Shown: positions 1 through 12,948, counted from the first letter of the stretch. The stretch is 64,000 bases of DNA from Citrus sinensis (GCF_022201045.2 NC_068564.1:2480001-2544000), one strand, 5' to 3'. Numbers and translations: made by a program. The notes: generated by a model from the sequence alone, not told the origin.

Positions 1-321
1 TAGGAGAGAGATAAAGAATGTTTTTTTGGTGCTTAAAAGGCTTTGTTATACTTTTGCCGCCACTTCACAAAACTTTTGGCCTTTTTTCCACCACCCCCAA
101 ACGGTTTCTTACTTCGTTTGCATGCCAAAAAGGAATTACTTCATTGTCAAGTTCCCTCACCTAGCTTGCTCTATTTGCCTTTGTAAAATGTTGTAAAACG
201 CTTTGGCTGTTCTATCTCCCTAAGACTTCCCCCTCAAGTACTCCTCTTCTTTATACACACGCACACATATACATATGAACATTTTAAGATATGCAGAGTC
301 TTCGTTTATTGGTTTTAAGCA
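1..321 (+). promoter_or_regulatory. Upstream region of the SEC22-like gene
   Basis: AT-rich sequence with no coding potential. A TATA-like motif (ttatacac) lies at 251-258, about 65-70 bp before the start codon at 322, so transcription could begin near 280 and leave a short leader. The assignment rests on position and motif only. Confidence 0.4.
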
Positions 322-1706
322 ATGGTTAAGATGACAATAGTTGGAAGGGTGAGCGATGGGTTACCTCTGGCACGAGGGCCCAGGTACCTGAATCAAGAGC
401 ATGACAGCTTCTCATTTTACAAGCAACAAGCTGAGTTCATTCTCAAAGAAATCTCAAGAGGAGCCTTGGCCCCTTCGAAGATGACCATTCGTGTTGATCA
501 CCACTCATTTCAGTATCCTCCTCCTCCTCTTCTTCGCAACTAGTATTTTACTTTTAAATACATAAGAATTTTCATTTATAGATGTTCGCATGTTCTAAAA
601 TGATTGTTCAACTTTGATTTAACATTATGTTGTAGCTAAACAAAATCAATTACTGTCAAATTTTTATTTTCGATGCTTATCTGAACCTGTGTGATCATAT
701 ATACACATTGCTTGCTGCACATAATTACTTAACCATTTCATTTAGCATTACAAGAATTCATTTTAATTGAAGGTTGTATGTATCATGAAAGTATTTACCA
801 TTTTGAGCAGAAGGGTCGGGCTGTTTTCATCTATTTAATTCATTTTCTTTTTTTTTTTGACACATTTTGTAACTAAGCTATCTGATGGAGAATGGAATCG
901 GCTGCTTCATCACATTGTGTGATTCTTCATATCCAAGAAAACTTGTTTTCCATTATCTACAAGACTTGCAGAAGGAGTTCCAGAAGTTTGATATCAGCCT
1001 CATTGACAAAATTACAAGACCATACAGCTGTGTTAAATTCGGTAATGCCCATAACTGCCTCAAATTGTTAGGCTGCTCATTAATATTGAAGGGAGTAAGA
1101 TATATAATCTTCATAGCATATAGTTTTAACATCCCAGTTGTTTTTTCTTTTTTTCTTTTTTCCTTTCAAATTTCCTATCTCTAATGTGTTTGCAGAAAGC
1201 ATAATTGGGAATATTAGGAAGCAATATGTTGATACAAGAACACAGGCCAATTTATCAAAGCTGAATGCTAATCGTGGACAAGATCTAGATATAGTCATTG
1301 AACATATGTACCAAATTGTTGAAAGAAAACGTCAATCAGGTAAGCTACATATACACGATCAATCCATCGTTTAATAACATTAAAAAAATCATACTATATT
1401 GTTGAAAATAATATTACATATCTTTCTTGTATTTTTACAGAAATATCTGAAGAAATATTGACAGCAACTCGTAAACATGTCTCCTCAATATGGGGTTCCC
1501 CACGGCTGGAGGTATGTGCGCGTCTCTCAATTGCACAAGTATCTTGCAGATCAGATTGAAATTTTGAAGGAATAGCAATTATTTATTTGTTTATTTCTTT
1601 TGGACAGGTGATTGCTCTGAAATGGACACCCATAGCGATCATTGTTGCTGTTGCAGCCATTCTTCTATGGGCCAACCTAGTCCTTACAGACGAATTTATA
1701 GTTTAA
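322..1706 (+). CDS. SEC22: Divergent SEC22-type longin R-SNARE
   Basis: Probable ER-Golgi vesicle SNARE. Five exons with GT-AG introns and closing phases: 322-512, 878-1041, 1196-1339, 1441-1511, 1608-1706, giving 222 aa (family usually about 215-220). The N-terminal longin domain (about residues 1-120) begins MVKMTIVGRVSDGLPL and contains CFITLCDSSYPRKLVFHYL, typical of SEC22. The SNARE-like helix follows (TQANLSKLNAN onward); an Arg in IVERKR aligns with the zero-layer Arg of R-SNAREs. A single C-terminal membrane anchor covers about residues 198-214, followed by a short tail. The SNARE segment is poorly conserved compared with canonical plant SEC22 and the longin loop is altered, so this is probably the SEC22-2-like paralogue. 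No stop or frameshift is seen. It faces the MYB gene tail to tail. Function in fusion is inferred from the family. Confidence 0.85.
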
Positions 1707-3079
1707 AAGTTTCTAAATTATGCCGAAATTTTATAACGTGTATAATTTATAATTAATGTATTTTGATGAGTATTATGTGCATAAAAAAAAAGTATGATAG
1801 CATGATGTAAATTATTTACGCTAAATAGCTACACAAATTATTTATGATATTGTGGGAAACTCTCCCATTCTAGTCAAGCAATTCAATGACTATTTTTCAA
1901 AACTATCATTAGTTGAATTTGTTTATTCGATAATTAGGGATATTGTCAATTTTTTTTTTCTGTTGAAATCAATATATTCCACCTACTCCTTGTGATTTTC
2001 ATAATACCAAAACATTCCCTCTGGTGCTAAAAAAATTTAAAGGAAGAGATGGGTGCTTGATAATTTATCTTGAAAATATATATAAAAATATTTATTATAA
2101 GAAAAAATGTTTAAAAATTAAAAAAAAAACTTATTATTAATTTTCATTCACTTCAAAACATATTTCTTATTTTTAGTACTTAAACTTTAATTTTAATTTT
2201 AATTTATATGATTTATTTAATTTATAATAAATATGAATAAAAAATTATTTAAAAATAAGAGTAATACTGTAAAATTATGCTACCAGAAGATTATTAGTTA
2301 TTATGAAAAACTTAGGGGTAAGTAGTTTATATTAATGTTAGTACGACAAACTGATGGTTTCAATGTGTGTGTGTGTGTGTATTGTTTACCAAAATAAATT
2401 TCGTGAAGTAAAATGTTATCAATTAAGCAATAAGCAATCCCTGGTCTGTCCATAAAACTAAAGAAAAAGGGGAACCTCACCTAACTGAACATTGCCAACC
2501 AAACATGCATGAGGACATGAGGTAAGCAAAGCAACCCAACCAATGACAATATGACAATGAGTGGCATTGAATTTGAATTTTTATGAAGTCTATGCTACCA
2601 GAATCGATTGAATATGCAAAAATCGTTATTTCCTATCAAATAAATTAGAAACATGAGGTCGAAGTGAATAATAAATATGCATTCTCCCCCATATACACAT
2701 TTGATCATTATTGCTCTTGCTATGGGATAATATGGTAATTAAATTTGAACAATAACATATGAACATGGTAATAATCATTTTGACTATTTTGTTTGCAGCC
2801 TTATTGTATAAGTAATGAGAGCACCAAGAGAAATCTTAATTGAAAGGAGAACCAGTTCAAGAGAACAAGTTGGATTCTGCATATTGAAACAAGCAACCGG
2901 GTGCGTGCATGTCTCCAATTGTATACAATTTCAAGGGAGAAAAACGACTAACAAATTAGCTAAACTAGTGTGATCACTTGTGGCCCCCTTTATATTTTCA
3001 GATGCCAAGATTTTTATTAGAAGTGTAATTAAATGTTCTTCTTGTCATAGGTTGGCCGCTTGGCCTAAAAATTAAAACA
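1707..3079. other. Intergenic, tail-to-tail SEC22/MYB spacer
   Basis: AT-rich spacer between two convergent genes, expected to hold both 3' UTRs. It contains a short (TG)n tract near 2366-2380 and many A/T runs. No coding signal or transposon ends were recognised. Confidence 0.5.
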
Positions 3080-3322
3080 TCATATGTACATTACATCATT
3101 ATTCATATTCAAAGCACTACATACATCATCCCCAGAGATAGAATCAACAAACCCAATTCCGGAAAACTGATGATCCTCGAATTTGAATCTTGAACTCAAC
3201 ATTTCATCAACAAAACTGTTGTTGAATCCGTTATGAATAAAATCGCCGCCAAATGCTCCCTCATTGGACAAGTAACCATTCATAAATGTATCACTCGAAT
3301 CTTGGACCAAGTTGGAGTTCTG

Positions 3323-3378
<56 letters not shown>

Positions 3379-5287
3379 AGCCTTCCTTGGAAGCCACTTG
3401 CTCGAAGGAATTTGCGAAGCTACCATCATTAGCATGATCAAGCGACAGCCACTCTGCAAATAAAAGCTTCGGCAAGCAACTTTTCTGACCCTGAGTTGCA
3501 CACTGATCAGTACTACCGGCTGATGATTTTTCCATGTGGTGCAACGATTCATAGCTTGAGCTGCGAGTTGAGGGATTGTTATTAGGGGAAGTTGAAGATT
3601 CCATATTTTCTGAGCTTGGAGTTGTCGCATTAGCTGCTTCCATTTCTTCAAGTTTGGCTAATTTTTTCTTCAAATGGGAGTGCCAATAGTTCTTTATCTC
3701 GTTATCTGTTCTTCCAGGCAAATGCTGAGCAATTTGAGACCACCTAGTTGACCAAAAAAGATCATTCGATGATGTCAATATTTTGATTTTGTTCTACAAT
3801 GAATAATCTCTTAATTAATCTATTTCTTGTCCTAAGATACCAACTCAAATATTGTTATGCATCTAATTCATCAGTACAGATATAAGCACTAATTAGGATG
3901 CCGATTCAATCTAAGAAAACGTTGCATATATAATTGCTAGACTGAGGCGTATATTAAAACACGCAAATGTTCACACTGGAAAAAGACTCCTTTTATACAT
4001 GTCACCAAAGCTTTTATATATATATATATATACTCGTGTCATGGCATGACCTTTTTGGTTCATAACTAAATTTTAGTTTCATTGACCAACAGAAAGCCCA
4101 TGTCAACCTTAAATTTGATTGGGGAACCCACGTACTAAATTAGAGGTGGGTCTATTCTATTTACTTATGTAGAATAATAAAAAGTTCTACTACATGTAAC
4201 AGCACAAGAAAAGTGATAGATCTCCTTCTCGCTTACTTGTTTCCTAACAGGCGATGGACGGTCAGGATTGTCTCTTCTTCTTGCATATTGAACACCCCTC
4301 TCTTAAGTCCTGGCCTCAAATAATTAATCCATCTCAGTCTGCAGCTCTTTCCATTCCTTTGCAAGCCTGCGTATATGGAAAATAATAATAATTCGTAAGG
4401 TTACAAAGAAGTCAACTATTGGAGGGTAGCCTAGTCAATTTAACTTAAAAGTCCTAAGCAGTCTCTTTCACTTGATGACTTATATATAAATATTATACAT
4501 GTAAGTATTCATTTTTTCCTCCACGCATAAAAGAATTAATAACCCATCTCTATCACTATGTCTAAATTGTGACAAATTCCTTTGTTGACAACTCAAGGCC
4601 TGATGCTGCATGCCATCCAATTAAATAATTAAACAAAATTTGGGAGGCAACAAATAGAATACGAAAATTCAAGATTATATCTTTTATAGAAAAATCAGAA
4701 CATGAAACATGTTCAGAGTATGGAACCCCATGACCTCTTGTTTAATTCTGAGAAAATGTCTGAACAGGATCGAAATTAAAAACCAAAAACAAACTCAAGA
4801 TTATATTCTGATCATATGCATTCTCGAACTAACTTAATTGCCGAACCAAATCAAATGCAGCTTCAGTCATCTCATTATTACCTTGAACATTAACAGCTAT
4901 CGAGCATGCTGCAAAGAAGGAAAAACATTTTATACAAAATTCAACATCTCGCAGCAACTGTGTATTATGTTGATGCTGAGGCCTTGGCCCTTAGGTTTAA
5001 ATTTAGGCCTCCTTAAATCTGCCTTGGTTAAACTAAAATTCTGATTCCGCTGCTATTTGTTATGAAAATGAACAAAGCATGGCAACTGTAGCAATATAGC
5101 AGTATTGAAATCAATGTATGAGTTTGAGGGTGCACTCACCGGCATTGATGGGGACGGAGCTCCAGCAAGGGTGGCCATGCTGGAGTACATAGTTCTTGAG
5201 CCTCTGGTCTTCTTCGGGAGACCACAAGCCCTTTCTGTGCTTTGGCTTCGGCTTTGCAATTGGCTTTTCCGATGACTTGCATCCCAT
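3080..5287 (-). CDS. LAF1: R2R3-MYB transcription factor, LAF1/MYB18/MYB19 type
   Basis: DNA-binding nuclear regulator; LAF1 in Arabidopsis promotes phytochrome A far-red signalling (family knowledge). Three exons: 5140-5287, 4237-4366, 3080-3743, giving 313 aa. R2 has Trp22, Trp42 and Trp62; R3 has Phe75, Trp94 and Trp113, the standard plant spacing. The segments [30 protein letters not shown] and [20 protein letters not shown] closely match LAF1. The intron positions, one inside each repeat, are classical for R2R3-MYBs. The tail is acidic and Ser/Asn-rich and carries an 18-Asn run (residues 216-233) encoded by a pure AAT repeat at 3323-3376. The start at 5287 is the first Met before the basic leader. 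The call as co-orthologue of MYB18/MYB19 is strong; the target genes are unknown. Confidence 0.9.
3323..3376. repeat. (ATT)18 coding microsatellite
   Basis: Eighteen uninterrupted ATT units. On the minus strand they read as AAT and encode the poly-Asn run of the MYB activation region. Purity makes length polymorphism likely. Confidence 0.95.
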
Positions 5288-8200
5288 TTTTGCTTTAATA
5301 AGAACGATGACAGCTTGGAAGTGATCTGGAAACAGAAAGATAAAGCTTGAGCGATGGCGTTATGGGAAGAGCAGCAAGAGCAATAAATAGCCGACCATAA
5401 AGGCTTATTGGAGTTGCAACATTAGGTGTTGTTGTAAGTCCACGATTTAAAAAAAAAAATTGCAAAATAAATATTATTAAAGCATGAACTCTGTCCTTCA
5501 ATAATATGACTTTTTTTTCCCAAAAAAATAAATAAGTAATTAAGTAAACAAAGTGAGCTCCTTACGTGAAGTTTCAAATTTACCCTTTATATTTTTATTA
5601 AGTCGTGTTTGAGAAGGAAGGAAGGAAGAAAGTGGAAAAAGCAAGAAAAAGTAAAAGACAAAAGAAAAAGATGTACGGATAAAAGTTTTTTGGGAAAAAG
5701 AGACCAAAGGATGCAGGAGTAAAAACCTCTTTCTCTCCAAAAGTGGGAGAGAAAGCATCGTGAAACTGTGACTTATTCTCATTACGCTCCTTAAAATGGC
5801 ATAAGAGGTGTAAAGTTGGAATCGGCCCTACTCAATTACTCATAATGCAGACTTGATGACCATCAACAAAATTGGCACCATATCTTTTCTGGACTTAATA
5901 AATTAATATAAGCAAATAATGATGCATATGCTACAGCTCATTAAAAGCCATGTTATTAAAGAATATGAGAACCGGCATAATTTGCATAAGAAAAATGACA
6001 AGGAGGCAGCCTTCGCAGAGTGCCGATCGAATCAGGGGTAAAACGATGTCATTTTACCTCTATATATATATAGAAAGAAAGAAATATTTTAATCCGAAAT
6101 TTCAAAGTGCGAGAACGTCTAGTAGATTTATGCATTTGAAATTTTAAATTTTTAAAATCTTGCGGTTTTAAAATTTTTCCAGACGTTTTCCGTATTTTAT
6201 AATCTCAAACTAAAAAATTATTATGTATATGTATATATACATATAATTTTTTTTTTTTGCACGTTTTGTCGTCTATGACTTTGTCGGCTTTATGCTAAGG
6301 CTTTGCTTGAGTTAACTTTAAAAATTCTTTTTTGAGATCCAAAATTTTTTTTAAAAAAAGTTCTTTATAAATCATAATAAAATAAGAAATGTTTATGTGG
6401 TTCGGTAACCTGAATTTTTCATAATCTCAATAATTTTAGTAATATTCATATTAATCTTACTGAAAAATATTTATTGAAAAGTCATGTTGTTGGATTGGGA
6501 TAAAAGTAGGTTCCTAATTTCGCTATTGCGTATCAGCACTCTGTGTACAAAATGATTAATAAACCCTTCGCGTGGGTGTTTCTTAACTCTACATTAATTC
6601 AACCGGGTATCAAATTCAAAACTAATAAAAATTAAAATAAAAAAGCTGACCCCAGTAAAGTGACATGCATGTTCATCGGATACTCTCGAGGATTTGAAAC
6701 AAAAGTTGTTTAATTATATACGTTATCCCACCCACAAATTGAAGCCTCATCCATTGTTCAAACTTGATCAGCCTTCATCCGACGGTCGGGATCTCAAGTT
6801 GTCAACCCTCGTGAAACTGCCTGTAATATTCTGACCGTCCAATTTTCTGATAGTGCCGTAGTGGGAATGTGGAAAATCTTTGTGGGACAAATTGGAAGAA
6901 TACTATAGGTTTTCGAGAATTTAATTTATTTTTATGGAAAAAAAAATCCTCAGGTTGTGATTTACAATGATTCGTAAAATCAATGACTTGTTGGTTTGGA
7001 TAATTAATCAGCAATCATTTACCAATCATTGTCAATGACGAGCCACGCTGGTTTTCAAAAATAATTCGTAAAGAGATAACAATAAGTAACTTTGAAAATA
7101 TAAAGCTTTTAATTAAACACCCAATGACAGATTGTATCTAATTAATTTTTTCAATAATCGAAACGAATTTATGTCCAATGGAAGCATGAGGAAGAGGGGA
7201 TGATTCTATCCGAATAAAAATTAAAATTTTATTATGTCAAACCCTTGCTCCTATTTGTTCGTAAAGAATTAAACAAGGGAAGCTCATCACCACCAACTAA
7301 TCTATATTTTTTAAGTACACCATTAACCTACCAAAGTACCCAACAATTTTTTTCTACAGCACGTGCCGAAATTAAGATTTTTAAAGGAATAAAAAAAAAA
7401 GAAAAAAAATGAACATATATAATTAATTAAAAGTCATGGCTGACCATCGATTTATGGCTAAATTAACCCAACAAATAACTTTAAATTAAAAAAAAAACTT
7501 TTATGTGTTAGGAGGACGCGCAGCCTGCTGGCTAACTCATGTTTATACCTAATCATAATGTGTACAAATCACCAAGAATTTTATAAGTGTTGGCATGAGA
7601 TAAGATTCCAACCTAAATTAATTAGGTTTCACACTAACTGGGGATAAAAATTAAATAATCTAAAGATTTAAACAATGACTTTTTGACTATAGTTTTCACT
7701 GTGTTAATTAGTTACTAAAATCAATAGATCATGGAGTCAACTCTCAAGTGGATCATTCTTAAACCCTTTTCACCTTGAATTTTATAGATACTGAATGCAC
7801 AGTTGCTTTTGAATATATATCGTTCAAAGAGTCTTCTGTAAAGCCCTTATATTTATTCACATGAACTTTTTGGGTAAATTTCCTTTTATTCTTCACGGTT
7901 AGGCATCAGTTTTGATCATAGAATCTAAAAATAGAGATGTTTATCATTCACCCCTCATCAGAAAGTAGTCCTTTTGCACGCCAGAAAAAATATAAGGAAA
8001 GATCAGGGTACTCTCTGAAATTTAGCTTCATTTAGTAAATTACTAAATTTTTATCTTATAGTCCCTTATATTTAATGTTAATTCGTTACAACCCCTTGAC
8101 CTGAATGTTTCAATGTCACAGTTACTGTCGAAACCAAATCTTGGTTTCGCTACTATTGTTTTTTCTTTTTTTCTTTTTTTGGGTTCTAAAAAAAATAACA

Positions 8201-8814
8201 TTTTACATTAACAGAAGTAATGAAAGGATGTTTGACTTTATTTTGTTTTTTAAATACAAAGACCAATTAGAAATTGATGCCTAATCTTAGGGAACAGGGA
8301 CTAAAGGGAAATTCACCAAAACATATGATAATTCACCAAATTGTTGATGTTATATTTAAATGACTAGATAGAGCTTGAAAAGTTAGACCTGGAAAGGTTT
8401 TTGGTTCAATACTTTACTGATCTCATTAGACACGCACTGACGCATAGATTTAATTCATTTGTGTAATTTTCAGCTTTGAAAAGTCTGATGATGACTATTT
8501 TATACGTTGAAGTCTCCTGAGGTCGATTCCGAAACTGATGATCATCATGGAGTTGTTAAGCGGGTAGTTGAATAATTAAAAACTAGAATAGAAGCAAAAT
8601 GCTGTGTGCCAAAGTTGAAATTCATATCGACACAGCAAGTTGAATTATGAAATTACACATGAAGTTAAGCAAGAGCAATATGTCCTTACTGTTTAAAAAA
8701 AAAAAAACTACTTAATTTCGCCAAGGTTGCTACAATTTTTCTGTACTCAATTAATTAGCAGATTCAGTAAATTAACTTTATGTGTCTGCTCTCTCAGTAG
8801 TAGAAAATTTTGAT
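5288..8814. other. Intergenic, MYB upstream region
   Basis: About 3.5 kb of AT-rich DNA. It includes the MYB promoter next to 5287, A/T homopolymers, and TA-rich tracts near 6061-6075 and 6222-6246. Around 6380-6480 the string tttatgtggttcgg resembles a degraded plant LTR fragment, but I could not define ends. Open frames here lack recognisable protein content. Confidence 0.4.
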
Positions 8815-8884
8815 CCCAAATGCCTAGGAGAGAATTAAACTATGTTCCTCCCAAATGCCTAGGAGAGAATTTAACTATGTTCCT
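8815..8884. repeat. 35-bp tandem duplication (two units)
   Basis: Two adjacent 35-bp units, 8815-8849 and 8850-8884, each beginning cccaaatgcctagg. They differ at one position, which suggests a recent slippage or repair duplication. Confidence 0.9.
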
Positions 8885-8945
8885 CATGTAAGAGTTTAGG
8901 TAGAAGATGAAACTATTTTAAATATTTTAAAAAAAATCATAAAAA

Positions 8946-9019
8946 TGGAGATGCGGGGTAACGATCCCTATACCGCTGGCATGCTAAGCTGAGTGCTCTA
9001 CCATCTGAAATACATCACC
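8946..9019 (-). pseudogene. Degenerate tRNA-Ala(AGC)
   Basis: On the minus strand a 74-nt segment aligns along its whole length with plant tRNA-Ala(AGC). The anticodon loop TTAGCAT is exact, the D-loop reads AGATGGTAGAGC, and the end reads CCCCGCATCTCC followed by A. The acceptor stem has a mismatch at position 3. The D stem begins TTTC instead of GCTC. The anticodon and T stems also carry mismatches, and one base is inserted before the anticodon arm. It is therefore probably non-functional. No poly-A tail or TSD was seen, so a SINE is less likely. Confidence 0.65.
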
Positions 9020-9220
9020 GGTTGATAATGACACTCTGGAAATTTATTACTCTATTGAGAATGTTGATTAACAAGTTCCATAGTCAATGCTACCATTGTT
9101 AATTATGGTTTTCATTTCAATTATTACTGCCTTTGCACATTATCTACCAAACAAAAATCGTCGCATCAATATTCACTATCCTAAATATTTAAAAAGCATC
9201 TTCATTCTATATTTTTAATT

Positions 9221-9836
9221 GGTTAAAAATTCGTTTAATCCTTATTTTTTTTAAGTTAGCATCCATTTAGTCCTTATATTTGTAAAAGTACGTCAAAACA
9301 TTATTACCATTAAATTATTGACAACCGTACAATTATTTTTGTTCTTTTTAGTTTACTTTTACAATATTACCCTCTTACAATAATGTTAGTTTTTGGACAT
9401 TAACAAAAAGAAAAAAATTAGTTTACCAATGTAATCCCAAAAAAATAAATAGAAAAAAGGAATATACATTAATTTTGGTGAAACACTCTACTGAGGAGTT
9501 AATATATTATTCTTTAATTAATGTCCAAGGAAATTGATTTTTTTTTTACAATATTGATTGTTTTGACATACGTAAGTTCCACAAAAAAAATAGTACTTTT
9601 TTGTTTTTATTTATTTTTGGGGTTATATCAATATTTTAATTTTTTTCTTTTAATTAATGCGGAAAAAATAAACATTATTGTAATAGGATAATATTGTAAG
9701 AATAAGCTAAAATGAACAGAAAGTGAGGGTAGGGGTGTCAATAATTTAACAAAAGAGATGTTTTTAAGTACTCATGAAAATATAAGGATTAAATGGATGT
9801 TAACGTCAAAATATAGGGAATAGATGAGCTTTACCC
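9221..9836. mobile_element. Mutator-like MITE with long TIRs (older copy)
   Basis: A 616-bp element with imperfect terminal inverted repeats of about 200 bp. The left end begins ggttaaaaattcg and the right end finishes gagctttaccc. Arms contain cognate strings such as catttagtccttatattt on the left and its diverged complement on the right. It belongs to the same family as 12431-12938, but its arms and flanking duplication (T-rich) are more degraded. No coding capacity. Confidence 0.7.
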
Positions 9837-9978
9837 TTTTTTTTTTAGGTTAACGTCATATAAGGATATATTTATTGACAAATTCAAAAAAAAAAACAAT
9901 AACACCTAGTTGGGGGACATATAACTAGATAGAAACGTTTCATGAAAATATATAATTGGTTAACCATTAGTCTTTTTA

Positions 9979-10251
9979 GGGTGCATTTGGGATTGGGGTT
10001 GGATAATTGTTGCTTTTAAGTTACAACAATAAAGTGTTTGGTAAATACTAATAGCTGTAACTTGAAAGTTATATTGATATGATTTTTTACTTGTATAATG
10101 GAGAGTCTATTATATTTTTAATAATTTTGTCAAAATTATTATTTAAAATTTATATTTACTATATGTTATTAATTTTTGTTTCATAGTTATAATTTTTTTT
10201 CCACAACAGCTGCAGCTTAAAAGTTATGGCACCGCAATCATAAACGCACCC
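9979..10251. mobile_element. Tourist-like (PIF/Harbinger) MITE
   Basis: A 273-bp non-coding element. TIRs are gggtgcatttgggattg on the left and, complemented from the right end, gggtgcgtttatgattg. It is flanked by the 3-bp TSD TTA (9976-9978 and 10252-10254), typical of PIF/Harbinger insertions. Confidence 0.8.
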
Positions 10252-12420
10252 TTAATTAAACAAAGTACTTTGAAACCAAGGTTGGCCTAGCGATAGTTAT
10301 GAGAGAAAAACCGAATTTCATCGATTTTTGCCAATAAAATGCAGTTATGACTCCGATTTTGAATACTCCAACGAGGAGATACAAGAGATTAATTAGTTAA
10401 AACCAATAAGAGTGGACTTTTTTTCGTTGAGCATTCATAAGAGAATTTAATATACAATTTTCAATGATTTCCAGACCTTTAGCGTGCTCCCCTTACAGAG
10501 TACATATATGAAACTGTTGAATGGACCACTAATTCTATAATTCATCATTTTTCAACTCCCTTAGTGACTCAATATTTTGATCATTAAAGTATAATGGAAA
10601 AGAACATAACAGTGATGGTTCACTTTAGAATATTGCCTGCCTAGCCGTCTGCTCAATCGGGGATTGCAATGTGTTTGAAATTGATTAGATCCATTTCATG
10701 TTACCTAATCAATTGATGTTAACACTGAAATTAATTATGTAAACTGAGACAAAACTATCTCTCACAATATACATGCGACATACATATATTTTAGTTATAT
10801 AACGATTAGTAAATTAATAAATTTAGGTAAACATGGCCGAAAATAAATTGTTTTGAATTATGTGAGAATGATATATGTCGCAATTTTGAAGAGTCTCCCT
10901 TTTTATATTACGACATATATATGCATAGAAAAGGACCTATAAGTGACCCTTTGCTCCGATATTTATTTTGCTGCGACTGTGAAATCAACTCATGATTGCA
11001 GTGGAAAAATCTTAACTGCGGCTGCGCGTCACTTGAGTGAAATCAGTAGAATTGATTCATTACTAGGTAACTCCTCTAGTTAATTTCTTGACTGGTGTTT
11101 TGTAATTATCCTCTTGTTTACATAAAGCAAACATATCTATGCAAGTCAAGTTCCATTAATTTCTTATCCCTATTTCAAAGAGAGCATGCATATTATAATT
11201 CAGAACAAAATCCTTCATTGTCCGCTGAAAACATTTTAATTTTCTGTCACACTCTTAATGTTTTTATTGTTAACATTTCATATCTTATCAAAATGTCCAT
11301 AATATATCATAAATTGAGAGATATAAATAACAATTTGGAGCGATGATCATTAACAAAAAGATACAACGAAGGAAATTCAAAACAGCTATACCTCCTCTCC
11401 AAGGTAAATAATGACCTCCAAGCAGCTGGCATGGTTCTTACCTTTTGCCCTTTACTTGTTTTATGCAAAATAATAATGTTACAGACAGAAGGTGAATGAA
11501 TCATAATCATGTTGAGTTAAAGTTAATTAATTAATTAATTATAATATTCAAAGACGACCATAAACACCACCTAAAAACACAGCACGTCAAGCGAAAATAT
11601 ACAGAAGTTTCGAATGTCAACGGCTATTATTGTAAAGCAACATTCGTCATAAAATCAAATCAATAAAATCTCGTCAACTCTTTCGTATACATTGAAAAGG
11701 GACAGTACATACAATATATCCCAGCATTACATCACATCCAATGAGGCCAATTCTTGATTTATTTAAGCTAAATATACATATATACATGTATGGCTACATT
11801 TTTACGTGCTGAATAATTTGCTTGTACATATACAACAAATTCGTTGACAATGATGCTGAGATTTGTTGTCGGCCGGCGTGATACAAATTAAAATAGCTAG
11901 CTATACCGTCGTTTTAGGGATAGCATAAGGCACTAAGATTAGATATTCTTGGACGTTTAGCTTCAATATTCATTTGGCCACCTCTCAGGTGATGAGATCA
12001 TGCTTTTAACTAACACATCATTGATTCCCATATATTTTTCGTTAATTTTAGTTCTGATTCTTTAACATATAACTATAACTAATGAATGAGGTAGGCTATG
12101 AGCTCTATACATGAAGTTTGTGGCTTCATAACGCATTGGAGTTTCTTCTTTTATTGCAGTTATTTGACCCCCTCAAATTGTCTCATAAGTTCTCACTTTT
12201 CAGTTTATTTTACTATTTTTTAGAATCAGTTTCAGAGAATAAAAAATAATTTTTTATTTTTATTCTCTCTTCCCCACTCCCTCTCTCTAGCATAACCATC
12301 ATCCCCCCCCCCCCCCAACCCACATTATCTTCATCAAAAACAAGTACATCATCATCAAGAGCACTACCACAACCTATCTTCTTCACCATCAATCCATCAC
12401 CTCCACTAATATATATATAT
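10252..12420. other. Intergenic, nothing coding seen
   Basis: AT-rich spacer. It contains a (TTAA)n-like tract at about 11525-11540 and a 14-bp C run at 12303-12316. No conserved protein fragment or element ends were found. Confidence 0.4.
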
Positions 12421-12430
12421 GATGAGTTTC

Positions 12431-12938
12431 GGGTAAAAACCTATTTAATCCTTGTATTTTAAAATTAGTGTCTATTTAGTCCCCGTATTTTTAAAGATAC
12501 CTCAAAACATTCCTGCCGTTAAAGTATTGATAACTCTACCGTTACTTTTTATTTCTTTTGGCTTACTTTTACAATATTACTCTTTTATAATAATTTTTTT
12601 GTTTGGACATTAATAAAAGAAAATAATTAAATTACAAATTTAACCCTAAAAAAATTATATTAATTTTTAATTGTCAAAAATTGTATGCAAACTATCAAGT
12701 GTGCAAATGGTGCTTGCAAAAAAAAGTAATATAATTTTTTTAGGGTTAAATTGATAATTTAATTATTTTATTTTTATTAATATAAAAGGGTAATATTGTA
12801 AAAGTAAGCCAAAAGAAATAAAAGGTAACGATAGGGGTATCAATACTTTAACGGCAGGGATGTTTCTAGGTATTTTAAAAAATACGGGGACTAATGGACA
12901 CTAATCTTAAAATACAGGGACTAAATAGGCTTTTACTC
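12431..12938. mobile_element. Mutator-like MITE with 10-bp TSD
   Basis: A 508-bp non-autonomous element flanked by an exact 10-bp duplication gatgagtttc (12421-12430 and 12939-12948). TIRs start gggtaaaaacctattt on the left and, complemented, gagtaaaagcctattt on the right. They run about 200 bp with high identity (paired strings such as ggcttacttttacaatatta). A 9-10 bp TSD and long TIRs are features of MULE-type elements. Same family as 9221-9836, but younger. Confidence 0.9.
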
Positions 12939-12948
12939 GATGAGTTTC

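Noticed and set aside
3233..3651. Open frames on both strands with poly-Ile across the ATT repeat
   Set aside because: Shadows of the MYB exon; the AAT frame continues the conserved MYB protein, the others do not.
6380..6480. Possible LTR remnant (gtggttcgg)
   Set aside because: Only a short similarity to a common plant LTR string, no paired LTR, primer site or TSD.
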